Positions 55,871 through 64,000 of a DNA stretch of 64,000 bases are shown here, piece after piece; positions within the stretch are counted from its first letter, which is position 1, and each line of letters begins with the position of its first letter. The notes beneath the pieces were generated by a model that saw only the letters and a list, made by a program, of their open reading frames with translations, made no database searches and was not told where the DNA came from. Source of the stretch: Iris pallida (lineage: Eukaryota; Streptophyta; Magnoliopsida; Asparagales; Iridaceae). The stretch lies in contig JANAVB010003999.1 in the NCBI GenBank assembly GCA_029216955.1, positions 5,210,197 through 5,274,196 on the forward strand, read 5' to 3'. The position numbers were made by a program, and so were the translations under genes.

Positions 55871-58800
55871 CCAAGCCCCACAATTTTGACATTCTGGCAC
55901 AACTGGCCAGTACTTCTGCACGCTTGTCTTTGTTCGAGCTCCTGCGTCTCTCCAAGGACTCCCGAGAAGCTCTCTGCGAAGCTCTGAAGGATGCCGAATT
56001 CTTTCTCAGTCAAATCAAGCAGCCTGAAGACCTCCCAACTACTTGTGCACACTGTCATTGTGCGGATGAAGTTATCCCAAACATAACTTTCACCCAACAA
56101 GACATGCTGCTCAAGCATCACCGACATAACCGACCGTTGTATTACACAGGGTATATCGGTTCGGTAAAGGTGAGCAGGATTCAGATCGATCCGGGGTCTT
56201 CCCTAAGCATCATTCCAAAGGCGCTGCTATCAAAGCTGGGGATCCCAATGTACCGGCTGGCGCCCTCCAATACGACCATCAGTGGCTTCAACGCTAGCAA
56301 GAGCGAGCCACTGGGCAAGATCCGGCTGAAGTGTCACATCGGCAGCCTCAAAACTGAGGTGACTTGTTATGTGGTGGATGCCGAGGTCAACTACAACATC
56401 TTACTCGGAAGACCATGGTTACATGAGTACATGGTGGTGCCCTCCACGCTCCACCAATGCATGAAATATGTATCCACCAACGGCGTCATTCGGACGGAGT
56501 TTGCAGATATCGATCCCTTCAAAGGGATTGAGGCCTACTTCATCGATTCTGACTTGTTCAAGCCACTTGACGAGGAGGAAGCCAACGACGCTGATGATGA
56601 AGCAGAGACGGCAACAGAGCCGGACTTGGAGCCCGAAATGACTCCCGACGCCCCCTTGAAAATCCGATTGAAGGGCAAGCCTCCCCAAAAGGCGCCTCCA
56701 ATGAGCATCAAGCTATCAGGGAAAGCACCGACTCACGAAGCTCCCCTGAAGATACGCCTCAAGGGAAAGCCACCTCAAACAGCGGCTCCCTTGGTGGTAA
56801 AATTACAAGGGAAGGTGCCACTCATCGGAGGCGCAACCGAGGCACCTCTCAAGGTGCGTCTCAAAGGCAAGCCGCCGCAGTCATCCAAAATGCCGGAGAG
56901 GGCTCACATAACCCTCTCAGACCCCAAAGTCAGAGCGGTGGAGGACTCTCCTGATCCGGCCCCAGTGCTTACAGATGAGGAGCTTGGCGAATATATCTCT
57001 GCTGATGTAGACGCACCCTCCTTAGACAATGTAATCCCAAGGGATAAAATCTCGCACTTTATCAATAATAGAGTGTCTTTCAATTATTCTTGTCTTCCAC
57101 ACTGGAATGCCATGTATACATTAGACAACGCTCTACGGTCGTTGCAAACACAAATAACGACCGTCCACCATAATCGAGTGGCCCCGTCTCAAGGAGTCTT
57201 CATAATCCCCCCACGAAGCCGAGACGAAGGCACCATCATCTCGGGCAAAGTCGAGCGTCATCAGGACCTCCCGTCAATCGAGCCCGAACTTGATACCGGC
57301 AGAGTACAAGTCTATCGGTACACGGATACAGCAAAGCACATCATCCAAAAGATGGGCTACGACCTGAAAAGCAATAAAGGCCTAAACTACGGCAAGGGTC
57401 GGCATCTCCCTGTCCGGCTTTCGATGCCCAATGGAAAGCCACAGGATTACTATAATCGGACTCGATGGGGGTTAGGCTATGTCACGCCGCCATCAACTCC
57501 AGAGAGTTCAGACGCAGAAGACATAGAACATTCCCACTCGTCTGAAGCATCGACGTGGGATTCCGATACCAGTATCAGATCAGTCTTCAGGAAAGTGCTG
57601 TCAGCTAACATGACATCGGTGCAACCTCAGAAAGATGAAGGCGAAGACCAACCGCCGGAACCCTTCGAAGAGGAACCCTGGGCTCAACGCCTAAGAGAAC
57701 AATGGGAGTCTCGTTTTGAGTTACGAGAACCTCCCACCGAAGACGAAGTCGAGCAGATCGACCTCGGGGATGGGTCTTCTTCTAAACCCATCTTTATCAG
57801 CAAAAGCTTGGAAGGAGAAGACCGAGAATCTTTAGTCCAAGTGGCTAAAGAATATATTGACGTCTTCGCCTGGAGCTACGAAGACATGTCGGGTCTCGAT
57901 CCACAGATCGCGATGCATAGGTTGAACATCTTACCAGATGCCAAACCTATCAAACAACAACAGCGACGCTTCCGCCCGGACATCATGAATGCCATCGATC
58001 AGGAGGTGGACAAGCTCTTGACCAGTGGCTTTATCCGTGAGGAACAACACCCGGACTGGGTAGCCAACGTCGTCCCTGTCACCAAGAAGAACGGGAAGAT
58101 ACGAGTCTGTATCGACTTCAGGGATCTCAACTCTGCTTGCCCGAAGGATGAATTCTCGCTCCCAATCACCGATGTAATGATCGACAACACATGTGGCTTT
58201 GAACGTATGTCCTTCATGGACGGGTATTCAGGCTATAATCAAATCAAGATGTTCCCCGATGACGCAAAACACACGTCATTCAGGACTCCGAAAGGTGTTT
58301 TCTGCTACACAGTAATGCCCTTCGGCTTGAAGAATGCCGGTGCAACATACCAACGAGCGATGAGTACCATCTTTTGTCAACATCTTCGCAAGATAGTTGA
58401 GTGTTATGTTGATGATATCACAGTCAAGAGCCGCCTCAAAAGAGATCACCTACAGGACCTGAGGACGGTCTTTGATCTCATGCGGGCACATCAACTCAAA
58501 ATGAACCCCGCTAAATCCTTCCTGGGGGTTTCTAGCGGCAAATTCTTGGGTTTTGTCATCACGGCAAAAGGCATTCATGTCGATCCCGAGAAGACTAAAG
58601 CCATCCTCAACATGGACCCTCCGAAGAACCTTCGAGAACTTCGGGGCTTACAGGGACGTCTGGCATACATCCGGAGGTTCATAGCAAACCTTTCCGGTAA
58701 ATGTCAACCCTTTACTCAGCTCATGAAGAAGGGAGTCTCTTACGTCTGGACAGAGGAGTGCCAAAAGGCTTTCGACGACATCAAGGCTTACTTGACAAGC

Positions 58801-61065
58801 CCGCCAGTCCTAGTGGCACCTGTCGCCGGCAAACCATTCCTCCTCTACGTCCGTGCCATGGATCATTCCCTCGGTGCTTTACTGGCTCAAAACAGCGATG
58901 CAGGCTACGAGCAGGCAATCTACTACCTCAGTCGAACACTCATCGGGGCCGAACACCGGTACAACCCCGTTGAAAAGGAGTGCTTGGCTTTGGTGTTTGC
59001 CATTCAGAAGACTCGACATTACGTCTCGGGCCAGACAATTCACGTCATCTCCCGAGTCAATCCACTCAGAGTTCTCATGACGAAGCCAGGGTCATTAAAC
59101 TCCCGGCTGGCTACATGGGCGATCCTACTAACGCCATACAACATGGTGTTTGTCCCGCAGAAGGCGGTCAAGGGTCAGGCTCTGGCTGACTTTTTAGCTG
59201 CACACCCCATCCCAGAATCTTCAAAACTCTATGAAGACATCTCGGATGAAGTCCAAGAATCAAACGTCACTGAAGGAAGCCCCGTTTGGCGGATGTTCTT
59301 CGATGGCGCTTCAAGAACGGGCCCCAATGGCCAAATCATCGCAGGAGTGGGGGTAGTCTTGGTCTCCCCCGATCAGCTGGTCATCCAGCGCGCATACTCT
59401 CTTTCGAAGCCGTGCTCCAACAATGTTGCTGAGTACAACGCACTCGTCATGGGACTCCAGCTAGCACAACAGCTGGGGGTGGATCATCTGGAAGCCTACG
59501 GCAACTCAAAACTCGTCGTAAACCAGATTCGGGGGCAATACGAGGTTCGCCATGAAGATTTGATCCCTTACCATGAAGTTGCATTGAACATCATTTCAAC
59601 CTTCACTGGGTTCTTCATCGAACATATACCCCGTCTACAAAACTTGGAGGCTGACGCTCTGGCTGGCCTCGCAGCCTCATTGGCCGCGCCCCTTGGGACT
59701 CAACACTATGTCACGGTAACTGGCCGAGACTTGATTTGTCCCAGAAATAACCTATGTTTGCAAATGGCTCACGCCGTGCTGACAAACACCGATGTTAATG
59801 TCCGAGACTGGAGATTCCCGTTCATCGAATTCGCCGTCTACGAAATTCTTCCGGAAGACCCGAAGGAAGCCGTCTCAGTCAGGAGACGCTCTCTTCGATT
59901 CTACTATGATACAGCCACTAAAACGCTGTACCGACGCTCCTTCGACGGGCTTCTCCTTCGATGCCTGTCTAACGAAGAAGCGGCCGAAGCTCTTCGAGAA
60001 GCTCATGACGGAACTTGCGGAGCTCACCAACCAGGTCCTAAGTTGCAAGATCAACTGCGACGTATGGGCTACTACTGGCCAACCATGGCCGCCGACGCAG
60101 TAGAATATGCTAAGAAGTGCCATGCATGCCAACTTCATGCAGACTTCATACATACACCGTCTGAACCTCTACATCCTACAGTCGCCTCCTGGCCATTCGA
60201 AGCCTGGGGCATGGACATTGTAGGACCAACCACCCCTCCTTCATCAAGAGGACATCGTTTCATCCTGGCCATCACCGATTACTTCTCCAAATGGGCGGAA
60301 GCAGTCCCACTAGCGGAAGTAAAAAGCTCCAGGGTGGTCAGCTTTATCAAACACCATGTCATTTACCGTTTCGGAGTACCCAGGCGAATCATTCATGACA
60401 ATGGTCCCCAGTTCATCAGCCACATTTTCAGCAGGTTCTGTGACAAGAATCGCATTCAAAACGTGGCCTCAACTGCCTACAATCCGGCAGCAAACGGATT
60501 GGCCGAGGCGTTCAACAAAACTATCGTCAGGCTGCTCAAAAAAGTCGTGTCATCCAACAAACGCGACTGGGACGAAAAGCTCGGCGAATGTCTTTGGGCC
60601 TACCGCACAACGGTACGGACCCCAACAGGCAACACACCATTCTCCCTGGTCTACGGGAGCGAAGCGGTACTGCCTCTCGAGATCCAGATCCCCTCACTCC
60701 GAGTAGCGATCACAAACAAACTCACAGAAGAAGACAATCAACGTCGTCGTCTGCGGGAACTGGAGGCACTTGACGAAAAGCGTCTCCTAGCTCAACAACG
60801 CATCGAACTTTACCAAGCCCGTATATCACAGGCTTTCAACAAGAAGGTCAAGCAAAGAACTTTCCAAGTTGGCGACCTGGTTTTAGCAGTCAGAAGGCCA
60901 ATGGTGTTAACTCACAAGACACCAGGGAAGTTCGAGCCCAAATGGGAAGGACCCTTCATCATTGAGACGATATACTCAAACGGTGCTTACCGCCTCGCCA
61001 AACCCAATGGGGACTTGTTCATGATGCCCATCAACGGCAAGTTCCTAAAGAAGTACTATTCTTGA
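55660..61065 (+). CDS. pol: Element K pol: protease, RT, RNase H, second RNase H, integrase (1801 codons)
   Basis: The frame is open without a break to TGA near 61065. In order: protease with IDPGSSLSII (about residue 175), three lysine-rich LK(I/V)RLKGKPP repeats (about 330-410), a G-patch-like IIQKMGYDLKSNKG (about 560), RT with CIDFRDLN and catalytic YVDD (58405-58416, about residue 916), and an RNase H lacking the usual first aspartate (LYVRAMDHSLGA). Then come a second RNase H with FFDGAS and NNVAEYNALV (about 1210-1340), the integrase zinc finger (CHACQ), the core with MDIVGP, HDNGPQF and GLAEAFN, and a C-terminal part without chromodomain. It lies one base back from gag (gag frame 2, pol frame 1), so a minus-one shift or an indel must link them. 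No ATG opens it (first codon TTG), which fits expression as a fusion. Confidence 0.93.
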   Translation: MPHGLFFNGRGASCADACTTELPAGEAAAEVVPPGTIPEEGPSKPSAANKQKQVEARFDRPLRKENASGLAKPHNFDILAQLASTSARLSLFELLRLSKDSREALCEALKDAEFFLSQIKQPEDLPTTCAHCHCADEVIPNITFTQQDMLLKHHRHNRPLYYTGYIGSVKVSRIQIDPGSSLSIIPKALLSKLGIPMYRLAPSNTTISGFNASKSEPLGKIRLKCHIGSLKTEVTCYVVDAEVNYNILLGRPWLHEYMVVPSTLHQCMKYVSTNGVIRTEFADIDPFKGIEAYFIDSDLFKPLDEEEANDADDEAETATEPDLEPEMTPDAPLKIRLKGKPPQKAPPMSIKLSGKAPTHEAPLKIRLKGKPPQTAAPLVVKLQGKVPLIGGATEAPLKVRLKGKPPQSSKMPERAHITLSDPKVRAVEDSPDPAPVLTDEELGEYISADVDAPSLDNVIPRDKISHFINNRVSFNYSCLPHWNAMYTLDNALRSLQTQITTVHHNRVAPSQGVFIIPPRSRDEGTIISGKVERHQDLPSIEPELDTGRVQVYRYTDTAKHIIQKMGYDLKSNKGLNYGKGRHLPVRLSMPNGKPQDYYNRTRWGLGYVTPPSTPESSDAEDIEHSHSSEASTWDSDTSIRSVFRKVLSANMTSVQPQKDEGEDQPPEPFEEEPWAQRLREQWESRFELREPPTEDEVEQIDLGDGSSSKPIFISKSLEGEDRESLVQVAKEYIDVFAWSYEDMSGLDPQIAMHRLNILPDAKPIKQQQRRFRPDIMNAIDQEVDKLLTSGFIREEQHPDWVANVVPVTKKNGKIRVCIDFRDLNSACPKDEFSLPITDVMIDNTCGFERMSFMDGYSGYNQIKMFPDDAKHTSFRTPKGVFCYTVMPFGLKNAGATYQRAMSTIFCQHLRKIVECYVDDITVKSRLKRDHLQDLRTVFDLMRAHQLKMNPAKSFLGVSSGKFLGFVITAKGIHVDPEKTKAILNMDPPKNLRELRGLQGRLAYIRRFIANLSGKCQPFTQLMKKGVSYVWTEECQKAFDDIKAYLTSPPVLVAPVAGKPFLLYVRAMDHSLGALLAQNSDAGYEQAIYYLSRTLIGAEHRYNPVEKECLALVFAIQKTRHYVSGQTIHVISRVNPLRVLMTKPGSLNSRLATWAILLTPYNMVFVPQKAVKGQALADFLAAHPIPESSKLYEDISDEVQESNVTEGSPVWRMFFDGASRTGPNGQIIAGVGVVLVSPDQLVIQRAYSLSKPCSNNVAEYNALVMGLQLAQQLGVDHLEAYGNSKLVVNQIRGQYEVRHEDLIPYHEVALNIISTFTGFFIEHIPRLQNLEADALAGLAASLAAPLGTQHYVTVTGRDLICPRNNLCLQMAHAVLTNTDVNVRDWRFPFIEFAVYEILPEDPKEAVSVRRRSLRFYYDTATKTLYRRSFDGLLLRCLSNEEAAEALREAHDGTCGAHQPGPKLQDQLRRMGYYWPTMAADAVEYAKKCHACQLHADFIHTPSEPLHPTVASWPFEAWGMDIVGPTTPPSSRGHRFILAITDYFSKWAEAVPLAEVKSSRVVSFIKHHVIYRFGVPRRIIHDNGPQFISHIFSRFCDKNRIQNVASTAYNPAANGLAEAFNKTIVRLLKKVVSSNKRDWDEKLGECLWAYRTTVRTPTGNTPFSLVYGSEAVLPLEIQIPSLRVAITNKLTEEDNQRRRLRELEALDEKRLLAQQRIELYQARISQAFNKKVKQRTFQVGDLVLAVRRPMVLTHKTPGKFEPKWEGPFIIETIYSNGAYRLAKPNGDLFMMPINGKFLKKYYS
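56650..56886 (+). repeat. Lysine-rich peptide repeats within K pol
   Basis: Three good copies of APLKIRLKGKPPQ plus two weaker ones (MSIKLSGKAP, LVVKLQGKVP) between protease and RT. Codons differ between copies, so the peptide rather than the DNA is kept. Confidence 0.85.
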
Positions 61066-61675
61066 CATCCTCCAAGACATGTATTTCCCCAAATAACCTC
61101 TTTTCACAAAATCAAACGCTTCCGGAACCCAGCTGTTCCGTGGCATCCTTCCGTAGAAAGATAACCACGTTCACATTACCTCTGAGTTGTCTCTCTACAT
61201 CCTACAAAGCGGAACCTTACATTTCGTGAGCTTACGCTATCCTTCATGTTTACCACGTCCACATTACCTCTGAGTAAACATCCCGTACAAACAACTCCTG
61301 TGTTGTCGTACATTGATCGCAGAACTTCCACGTCCACATTACCTCTGAGTTGTTCAGCGTACCCCCCCAGGATCATTCCTACCACGTCCATAAATACCTC
61401 TGAGTAGGAAGATTCTATCATTTGAACCTAATGATTGCCATGTCCACATTACCTCTGAGCAAATATGTTGGTTCCTTCAAACTTATTATCTGTACCTAAA
61501 AACCAAGGTGCGCAAAAGATAATAGGTTCACATAAATCATCAAGTTCATGAAATCAAAAATGAACACATCACAAAAAAAAGAGATAGTGTATTTCTTTAT
61601 TTTTTAAAAAAAGGGAGTACAGAAATACGCTATTTCCCCAGCAAGAGTTGTAAAAACACATAAAAAGAAGAGAAA
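61066..61675. other. Spacer between K pol and the antisense gene
   Basis: About 610 bp without coding signs. Its first part carries five copies of a 22-bp motif (61165-61459). The rest is AT-rich, with A and T runs near 61570-61615 that could serve polyadenylation of the antisense transcript. Confidence 0.6.
61165..61459. repeat. Five spaced copies of a 22-bp motif
   Basis: CCACGTCCACATTACCTC plus TGAG at 61165, 61253, 61328, 61382 and 61438, with one or two changes per copy and spacings of 88, 75, 54 and 56 bp. Intervening sequences are unrelated. Confidence 0.88.
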
Positions 61676-62802
61676 CTACAGTCCCCGATCCTCTCCAGGA
61701 TGGGATGAGAGTTCTCTGACTCGGCGTCTCAGGTCGGCAGTGCGAGTTTCCACAGTCGCCTGGACTCGGAGCTCGGCTTCTTGACGCATTAATCCGACAG
61801 CCTCAGCGGAAGTTTTACTCTCATACTTCTCATCAAGCTGTCGTCGCTGCTGAGCCAAAGCAAGGGTCCGCTGAGTAAGAGTCGCTTCCTCCTGCTTGAA
61901 TGCCACATGTTCAGCCAGGACACGATCAGCTTCTAGTTGAAGTTGGGCCCGCTGGTCTTCAAGACGGCGCATCTGAGCATCAACCTCTGCGATGCTAGCG
62001 TCCACCGCAGCCCGCTTCTCCGTCGTCTTCTCCATAGATTGAGACAACTGCTCCGTCGCAGCCTCAGTCCCAGCCACTTCACGCTCCCAACTGCTCACAT
62101 CGGCTCGATGGGAAGCCTCGATTTCAGCAATCAACTTCCTTATCTCTGCATCTATCAAGACAGAGAGGTCATTTCGTTGGATGCGCTGCAGTTCCGTGAG
62201 CCGCTCGTCCAGCTCAATCACCGAAACCTCCAAAATTTTGGCCATATGGTCATGGCCTTGGTGAACGCGGATCAGCTCGATACAAGGCATTGCCAAAGCT
62301 TTTGCTGTCACAAAGCTCCCCTTGGCATCCATCACTGCAGATACACCTTTCTCCAGTATTTTGTACACTCCCTCGACGAGGAACTTCACATACTCGTCGG
62401 CATCCGCCAGCACCTGCGGCGTCATAGCAGGAGTTAGGGGAGCTACTACAGTTTGTGGACTGGAGGAAGATCCGCCAACCTCGATCTGAGAGGTTTGAAC
62501 CTTGGCAGCAATAGGCTCTTCATCAACAGGGGCCAGACTGCTAGCCCGAGGAGCCGAAGGAACAGAAGGAGCCGGCACATGCGTCGTGATAGTACCCCAA
62601 GTGGAAGGAGCAACAGAGGGTTCCACACCCTTACCCTTCTCAAGCCCGGAGAAATTACCGACGTCAACGGCCGCCTCTTCTACCCCCGAAGTTCTATCAG
62701 CATCAGCTACCTCCCCCGGCAAAACGGGAAGATCAACATTTATCTCCTGGCCAGCCCCAGGAGACAAGACCGGCAGAAGGGTCTCATTCTTCTCAAGTCC
62801 CT
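61676..62802 (-). CDS. K antisense gene, 3' part: coiled-coil domain
   Basis: The minus-strand frame is open from at least 62802 to TGA near 61676. The first third is Ser/Pro/Val-rich and likely disordered. The rest is strongly helical with heptad-like spacing (DERLTELQRIQRNDL, AQMRRLEDQRAQLQLEADR, QQRRQLDEKYESK) and should form a coiled coil. It lies one frame off from the preceding exon (62803-63288) with no convincing intron between, so a frameshift or an unrecognised splice links them. Antisense genes of this type, often with plant-mobile-domain N-termini and coiled-coil ends, are known behind pol of plant Tat elements. The function is unknown. Confidence 0.6.
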
Positions 62803-63288
62803 CTAAGGGACAAAATCTGTCGCTACCACCTGATCGGTAGCCATCTCTATATCCATGGTTGAAGCCAAGGAAGGATTTGGCAATGATTCAGCCGACCTCC
62901 CTTCATCATGACAAGGAGGGGAATCAACCCTCTCCTCTATTCTCACTGCTTCTGCTGCCCCCGCAACAGACTCCTGCAGCTCCGGAGCGATGTCATCGGA
63001 AGATGATGAACTCCATTCCTCTTCATCACCAGGAAGCTGCGCACTTGCTAAACCTTCGATATGTAAAGCCTCCGCTGTGGCCTTCGTCATCTCGGAAGCT
63101 GCTGCACCCTCAGGTTCCCTCCTGACATAACCCGGGGATACCGGAACCTCCATGATGACAGTATCCTCCGGATCTTCCTCCATGAGAGACATCATTGTCG
63201 ACGGGATACGCACTCCAGACGAGCTCGCCATCTCTTCTCGCCTACTCCCACCCGACTTTGGGGTACGAGGTTTTCTTTTTAGCGGCTC
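62803..63288 (-). CDS. K antisense gene, middle exon (acidic region)
   Basis: It begins at the acceptor TTCTTTTGTAG (intron end 63289). The frame continues that of the upstream exon and reads EPLKRKPRTPKSGG, a possible nuclear localisation signal. A Glu/Ser/Asp-rich stretch with EEWSSSSSDD follows, ending at TAG 62803-62805. In-frame joining of this exon to the upstream one requires removal of only 65 nt. The stop does not coincide with a likely gene end, because the next frame is open and looks coding, so the true structure at this junction is unresolved. Confidence 0.55.
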   Translation of the reverse strand, partial: EPLKRKPRTPKSGGSRREEMASSSGVRIPSTMMSLMEEDPEDTVIMEVPVSPGYVRREPEGAAASEMTKATAEALHIEGLASAQLPGDEEEWSSSSSDDIAPELQESVAGAAEAVRIEERVDSPPCHDEGRSAESLPNPSLASTMDIEMATDQVVATDFVP

Positions 63289-63353
63289 CTACAAAAGAAG
63301 ATGGGGCCTCGTAAGTGGCGGAACCAAAATCAGATTTAGTAGGATGTCCTTAC
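63289..63353 (-). other. Probable 65-nt intron in K antisense gene
   Basis: The donor is GAG/GTAAGGAC at 63354/63353, TACTAAAT is a branch-point candidate, and the acceptor is TTTTGTAG/GAG at 63289/63288. Removing it joins two open frames in phase and avoids a TAA in the intron. The length is at the low end for plant introns. Confidence 0.6.
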
Positions 63354-64000
63354 CTCTTCGGACGCCGAATCCGATGACACCGTCGGTAACGATGCCTTCT
63401 TCTGCTTCTTCGACACAAGAGATTCAGCCCCTGTATCTGCACATCGTTTCGATCGATCGCCCGAGGGTTCTGCTTGTGATGCGGAGGGGGCACTCCGTTG
63501 ACCCACCCCTGACGGACGATGCGACCGGGCCTTCACTGGCGTATCCCCAGTCGCTGCTAACTGGGTGCCTGCGATAAGGCTGGTCTCCCTGTCATATCCG
63601 GAGGGCGGGGCAGCCATAACACAGTAAAATTTGGCGACCGAGTAAAGAATGGGCGGCCGCGGATCGGGGACGGGCAACGTAAAACGAGCTCCGGTACATC
63701 CAGCATTATAGTAATGCCAAGCTCGTGCACCATCCAACAAACTTCCAACATACCCCAGGGTAATACTGGGGTTATCCAACATCATCTGAGTATAACCAAA
63801 TTGCCGTGCAAAGCGGCTCGGCAAGTACGATTCCAGGTAGCACTGATTCCTGTTCCGGTACACCAGATGGGACGGCCGGATACTTTGCAACCAGTGGAAT
63901 CCCCATTGAGGCAGAGTGGTGGTACCTTCGCCCAGGTCCCTTAAATCCTCGTTGGCCTCAAAACCCAAATAGATGGGACCAACTTTGGTGATCTTCCAAC
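63354..64000 (-). CDS. K antisense gene, plant-mobile-domain-like part (start beyond the window)
   Basis: The minus-strand frame enters from the right edge and is open to the donor site at 63354. It contains FHWLQSIRPSHLVYRNRN, then YLPSRFARQFGYTQMM, which resembles the YxPxRVAxQFGxDQ block of aminotransferase-like plant mobile domain proteins, and AARAWHYY-like residues (DGARAWHYYNAG). The tail is Ser/Lys-rich with a basic motif (SKKQKKAS). Tat elements are known to carry such host-related genes in antisense. The assignment rests on short motifs only, and the N-terminus is not visible. Confidence 0.6.

Larger units (their letters stand above)
50302..64000 (+). mobile_element. Element K: Tat-lineage Ty3/gypsy element, truncated by window edge
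   Basis: 5' LTR, tRNA-Arg-type primer site, gag, a full-length pol with protease, RT, RNase H, a second RNase H and integrase without chromodomain, a repeat-bearing spacer and an antisense gene. The second RNase H and the antisense gene behind pol are features described for plant Tat elements (for example Grande and Retand). It is inserted in the RNase H region of element I, and ATTAC (50297-50301) is the expected target duplication. Confidence 0.92.

Overview
This window looks like repeat-dense nuclear DNA from a plant, most likely a flowering plant with a large genome. Every long coding region belongs to a Ty3/gypsy LTR retrotransposon of a plant lineage (chromoviruses with Tekay/Del-like gag and a C-terminal chromodomain, and one Tat-lineage element with a second RNase H). 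Primer-binding sites match plant tRNA-Ile(AAU), tRNA-iMet and tRNA-Arg as I recall those sequences, and promoter-like parts show plant TATA boxes and CT-rich leaders. I see no host gene, rRNA gene, tRNA gene or CRISPR array. I name the elements A to K by position.

The layout is two chains of nested insertions. Left chain: element A (minus strand, 1-7281, running off the left edge) sits in the gag-protease gene of element C. Element B (complete, 8535-19064, 5-bp target duplication TTAGC) sits further upstream in the same gag gene. C (5' LTR ending at 22621) sits in the gag gene of D. D (5' LTR 23523-28600) sits in the 5' LTR of F, a plus-strand element without usable coding (28601-34881). Right chain: a reverse-transcriptase fragment G (34882-35500) is cut by the plus-strand element H (LTR 35501-39225, gag to 41229). 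H is cut by the minus-strand element I (3' LTR 41230-43964, pol 44148-50301 in pieces). I is interrupted by J, a solo LTR of 4340 bp with target duplication TCTCC, and by K, a plus-strand Tat element that starts at 50302 and runs off the right edge.

The elements fall into three groups. A, B, C and I have LTRs of about 2.7-2.9 kb with a shared plan: promoter inverted repeat, TATA-like box, CT-rich leader, a GCAAG/CTTGC hairpin, then a minisatellite whose sequence differs between families. D, H and J have LTRs of 3.7-5.1 kb with a gene-like plan: promoter, splice donor, long repeat-rich stretch, W-box cluster and a short conserved open frame near the 3' end. A, B, C, D and H all place a tRNA-Ile(AAU)-type primer site 8-9 nt after the LTR. 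K carries gag, an unbroken 1801-codon pol frame with degenerate plus second RNase H, and an antisense gene with a probable intron behind pol.

Most copies are damaged by stops or frameshifts. K pol is intact, and A has only one in-frame stop in about 1500 codons, so these look like the youngest insertions. Splice sites, promoters and the functions of repeats are inferred from sequence only.
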